64,000 nucleotides of DNA from Actinomadura sp. NBRC 104412. Lineage in GTDB: Bacteria > Actinomycetota > Actinomycetes > Streptosporangiales > Streptosporangiaceae. Shown here in pieces: positions 63,411-64,000 of the stretch. The DNA is taken from assembly GCF_030269515.1 (NCBI RefSeq), contig NZ_BSTM01000009.1, positions 214,685 through 278,684 on the forward strand, given 5' to 3'. The translations under genes were made by a program, and so were the position numbers. Numbering within the stretch: position 1 is the first letter of the stretch; each line of letters starts with the position of its first letter. The notes beneath the pieces are model-generated. The model was given only the letters and a program-made list of their open reading frames with translations, had not been told where the DNA came from and did not search any database.

Positions 63411-63730
63411 GCGATCGCGACCGAAGGCAGATTCGAGCGAAGCAAGAATCTGATCGCGCAGCGAGCCCCTAGGCGAGTCGGAGCGATGCAGCGATCGCCG
63501 CGTAAGCGACAAGCGACGAGCCGCCAGGCGAGAAGCGCAGCTCGCGGACGCAATAAAACACACCGCAACAACCCCAGCCCGTCTCCCCAGCCACGAACGG
63601 TCGCTCAAGCGTTGCGATCGCGACCGAAGGCAGATTCGAGCGAAGCAAGAATCTGATCGCGCAGCGAGCCCCTAGGCGAGTCGGAGCGATGCAGCGATCG
63701 CCGCGTAAGCGACAAGCGACGAGCCGCCAG
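63411..63730. repeat. Family B repeats, two identical 117-bp copies
   Basis: 63411-63527 and 63614-63730 are identical over 117 bp by eye. Each has GCGATCGC at the start and near position 80, and the stem AGATTC/GAATCT (63429-63451; 63632-63654), where other copies have AGGTTCC/GGAACCT. The first continues with GCGAGAAGCGCAGCTCGCGG; the second is cut at 63730, where the IS110-like remnant begins. 63279-63410 and 63528-63613 hold related low-complexity Cys/Pro-codon-like sequence (CACCCCAGCCCC) without a gene. Confidence 0.9.
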
Positions 63731-63750
63731 ACACCCCAGGTGTTTTGGTG

Positions 63751-63873
63751 TCAAGCGGCGTGGGGTTGTTGGTGGTGTGACCAGGCGGTTGCCTCGTCGT
63801 AGAGGGTGCGGGTTTTCAGGCAGCCGTGCAGGATGCCGATCAGGCGGTTGCTGAGCTGGCGGAGTGCGGCGTT
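63751..63873 (-). pseudogene. C-terminal remnant of an IS110-type transposase
   Basis: The last 40 codons of a transposase remain: NAALRQLSNRLIGILHGCLK, then TRTLYDEATAWSHHQQ and a stop (63751-63753). This ending is typical of IS110-family transposases. The rest of the gene is missing because an IS21-like element starts at 63874. Behind the stop, ACACC/GGTGT repeats (63731-63751) probably mark the element's end. Confidence 0.75.
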
Positions 63874-64000
63874 TGTCAATCCCGGCCCAATCGTGACCCG
63901 GTTGTTCCGGGTGAACCGTGACCCACCCGATTGTTGATCTTTAGTTGTCGGTCTTGGCCGCGGGGACGCGGCCGAGGTCGCGGTCTTTGAGCCGGTAGCT
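63874..64000 (-). mobile_element. Left end of an IS21-like element with istB 3' end
   Basis: From TGTCAATCCCGGCCC (63874) the sequence is an insertion sequence end with repeated CGTGACCC motifs (63892, 63917), as in IS21 ends. The minus strand from 64000 to 63941 encodes SYRLKDRDLGRVPAAKTDN and a stop, which resembles the C-terminus of an IS21 helper ATPase (IstB). The element continues beyond the window. It interrupts the IS110-type transposase. Confidence 0.7.
63941..64000 (-). CDS. istB: IstB-like helper ATPase, C-terminal fragment (cut by window edge)
   Basis: Only the last 19 codons and the TAA stop (63943-63941) are inside the window: SYRLKDRDLGRVPAAKTDN. The ending fits IS21-family IstB proteins, which bind ATP and target DNA to assist the IstA transposase. 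Identification rests on this short tail and the IS21-like end beside it. Confidence 0.55.
   Translation of the reverse strand, partial: SYRLKDRDLGRVPAAKTDN

Noticed and set aside
59155..63730. Possible CRISPR array in the repeat blocks
   Set aside because: Repeat units are about 117-160 bp, contain internal stems and are not separated by uniform unique spacers; no cas genes.

Overview
High-GC actinomycete chromosome, all 64 kb consistent with the order Streptosporangiales (an Actinomadura- or Thermomonospora-like organism is my inference, not a demonstrated identity). The evidence is the very high GC with strong third-position bias and the gene set: a multifunctional 2-oxoglutarate decarboxylase (Kgd), WhiB1 beside the sensor kinase PdtaS, the SigR/RsrA redox pair, nickel superoxide dismutase with its protease, a DasR-type GntR regulator, HisN, an IlvG-like enzyme, and the YlbL - MoaE - PPA1309 - UPF0182 neighbourhood. 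Most of the window is core chromosome; accessory character is confined to repeat blocks and the extreme right end. Layout: 0.1-7.3 kb AIM24 protein, kgd, DUF6104, a DUF4097/PadR pair, a lipoprotein. 7.5-13 kb quinone-oxidoreductase-like MDR enzyme, a three-gene polar amino acid ABC transporter, malic enzyme. 13.2-18.8 kb CGNR protein, sodX/sodN, GNAT, an RsbW-type anti-sigma factor and SigB/F/G-type sigma factor, a membrane protein, a diacylglycerol-kinase-family protein, whiB1. 18.8-30.2 kb pdtaS, bioF, DasR-like regulator, Uma2 nuclease, bioD-bioB, lipoprotein, IlvG-like enzyme, GNAT, a small Cys-rich BsaP-like protein, biotin carboxylase. 30.2-35.6 kb two HD-type membrane proteins, epimerase, rsrA-sigR with a sigma-R-type promoter. 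35.7-46.5 kb methyltransferase, DksA-like protein, SRAP protein, DoxX protein with a basic tail, ECF sigma/anti-sigma, aroA, rsgA, FAD oxidase, hisN. 46.5-53 kb carboxylesterase, a fatty acyl-AMP ligase operon with a fused hydrolase-adenylation protein, DUF3054. 53.2-57.4 kb proline catabolism (PRODH, P5CDH, PutR-type regulator) bracketed by two identical initiator tRNA genes. 57.4-63.2 kb YlbL protease, moaE, PPA1309, UPF0182. 63.2-64 kb repeats, then remnants of IS110-like and IS21-like elements. Functional themes: biotin supply (bioF, bioD, bioB, possible BsaP) next to a biotin-dependent carboxylase subunit; redox and stress control (SigR/RsrA, WhiB1, NiSOD, SigB-type switch); proline to glutamate conversion with a divergent regulator. 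Two repeat families stand out. Family A is an array of short GC-rich hairpins closed by triloops, many with the core GCGAAGC (7.34-7.54, 53.02-53.20, 57.05-57.33 kb). Family B is a unit of about 120-160 bp with a stem whose two arms change together between copies, plus GCGATCGC palindromes (15.19-15.33, 59.15-59.67, 63.41-63.73 kb). Both families have entered the 3' ends of genes and now appear to encode protein C-termini. Many genes show a TANNNT-like hexamer 6-8 nt before the start codon, indicating frequent leaderless transcription and helping to fix several starts. All positions and motifs were read by eye; no searches were run.
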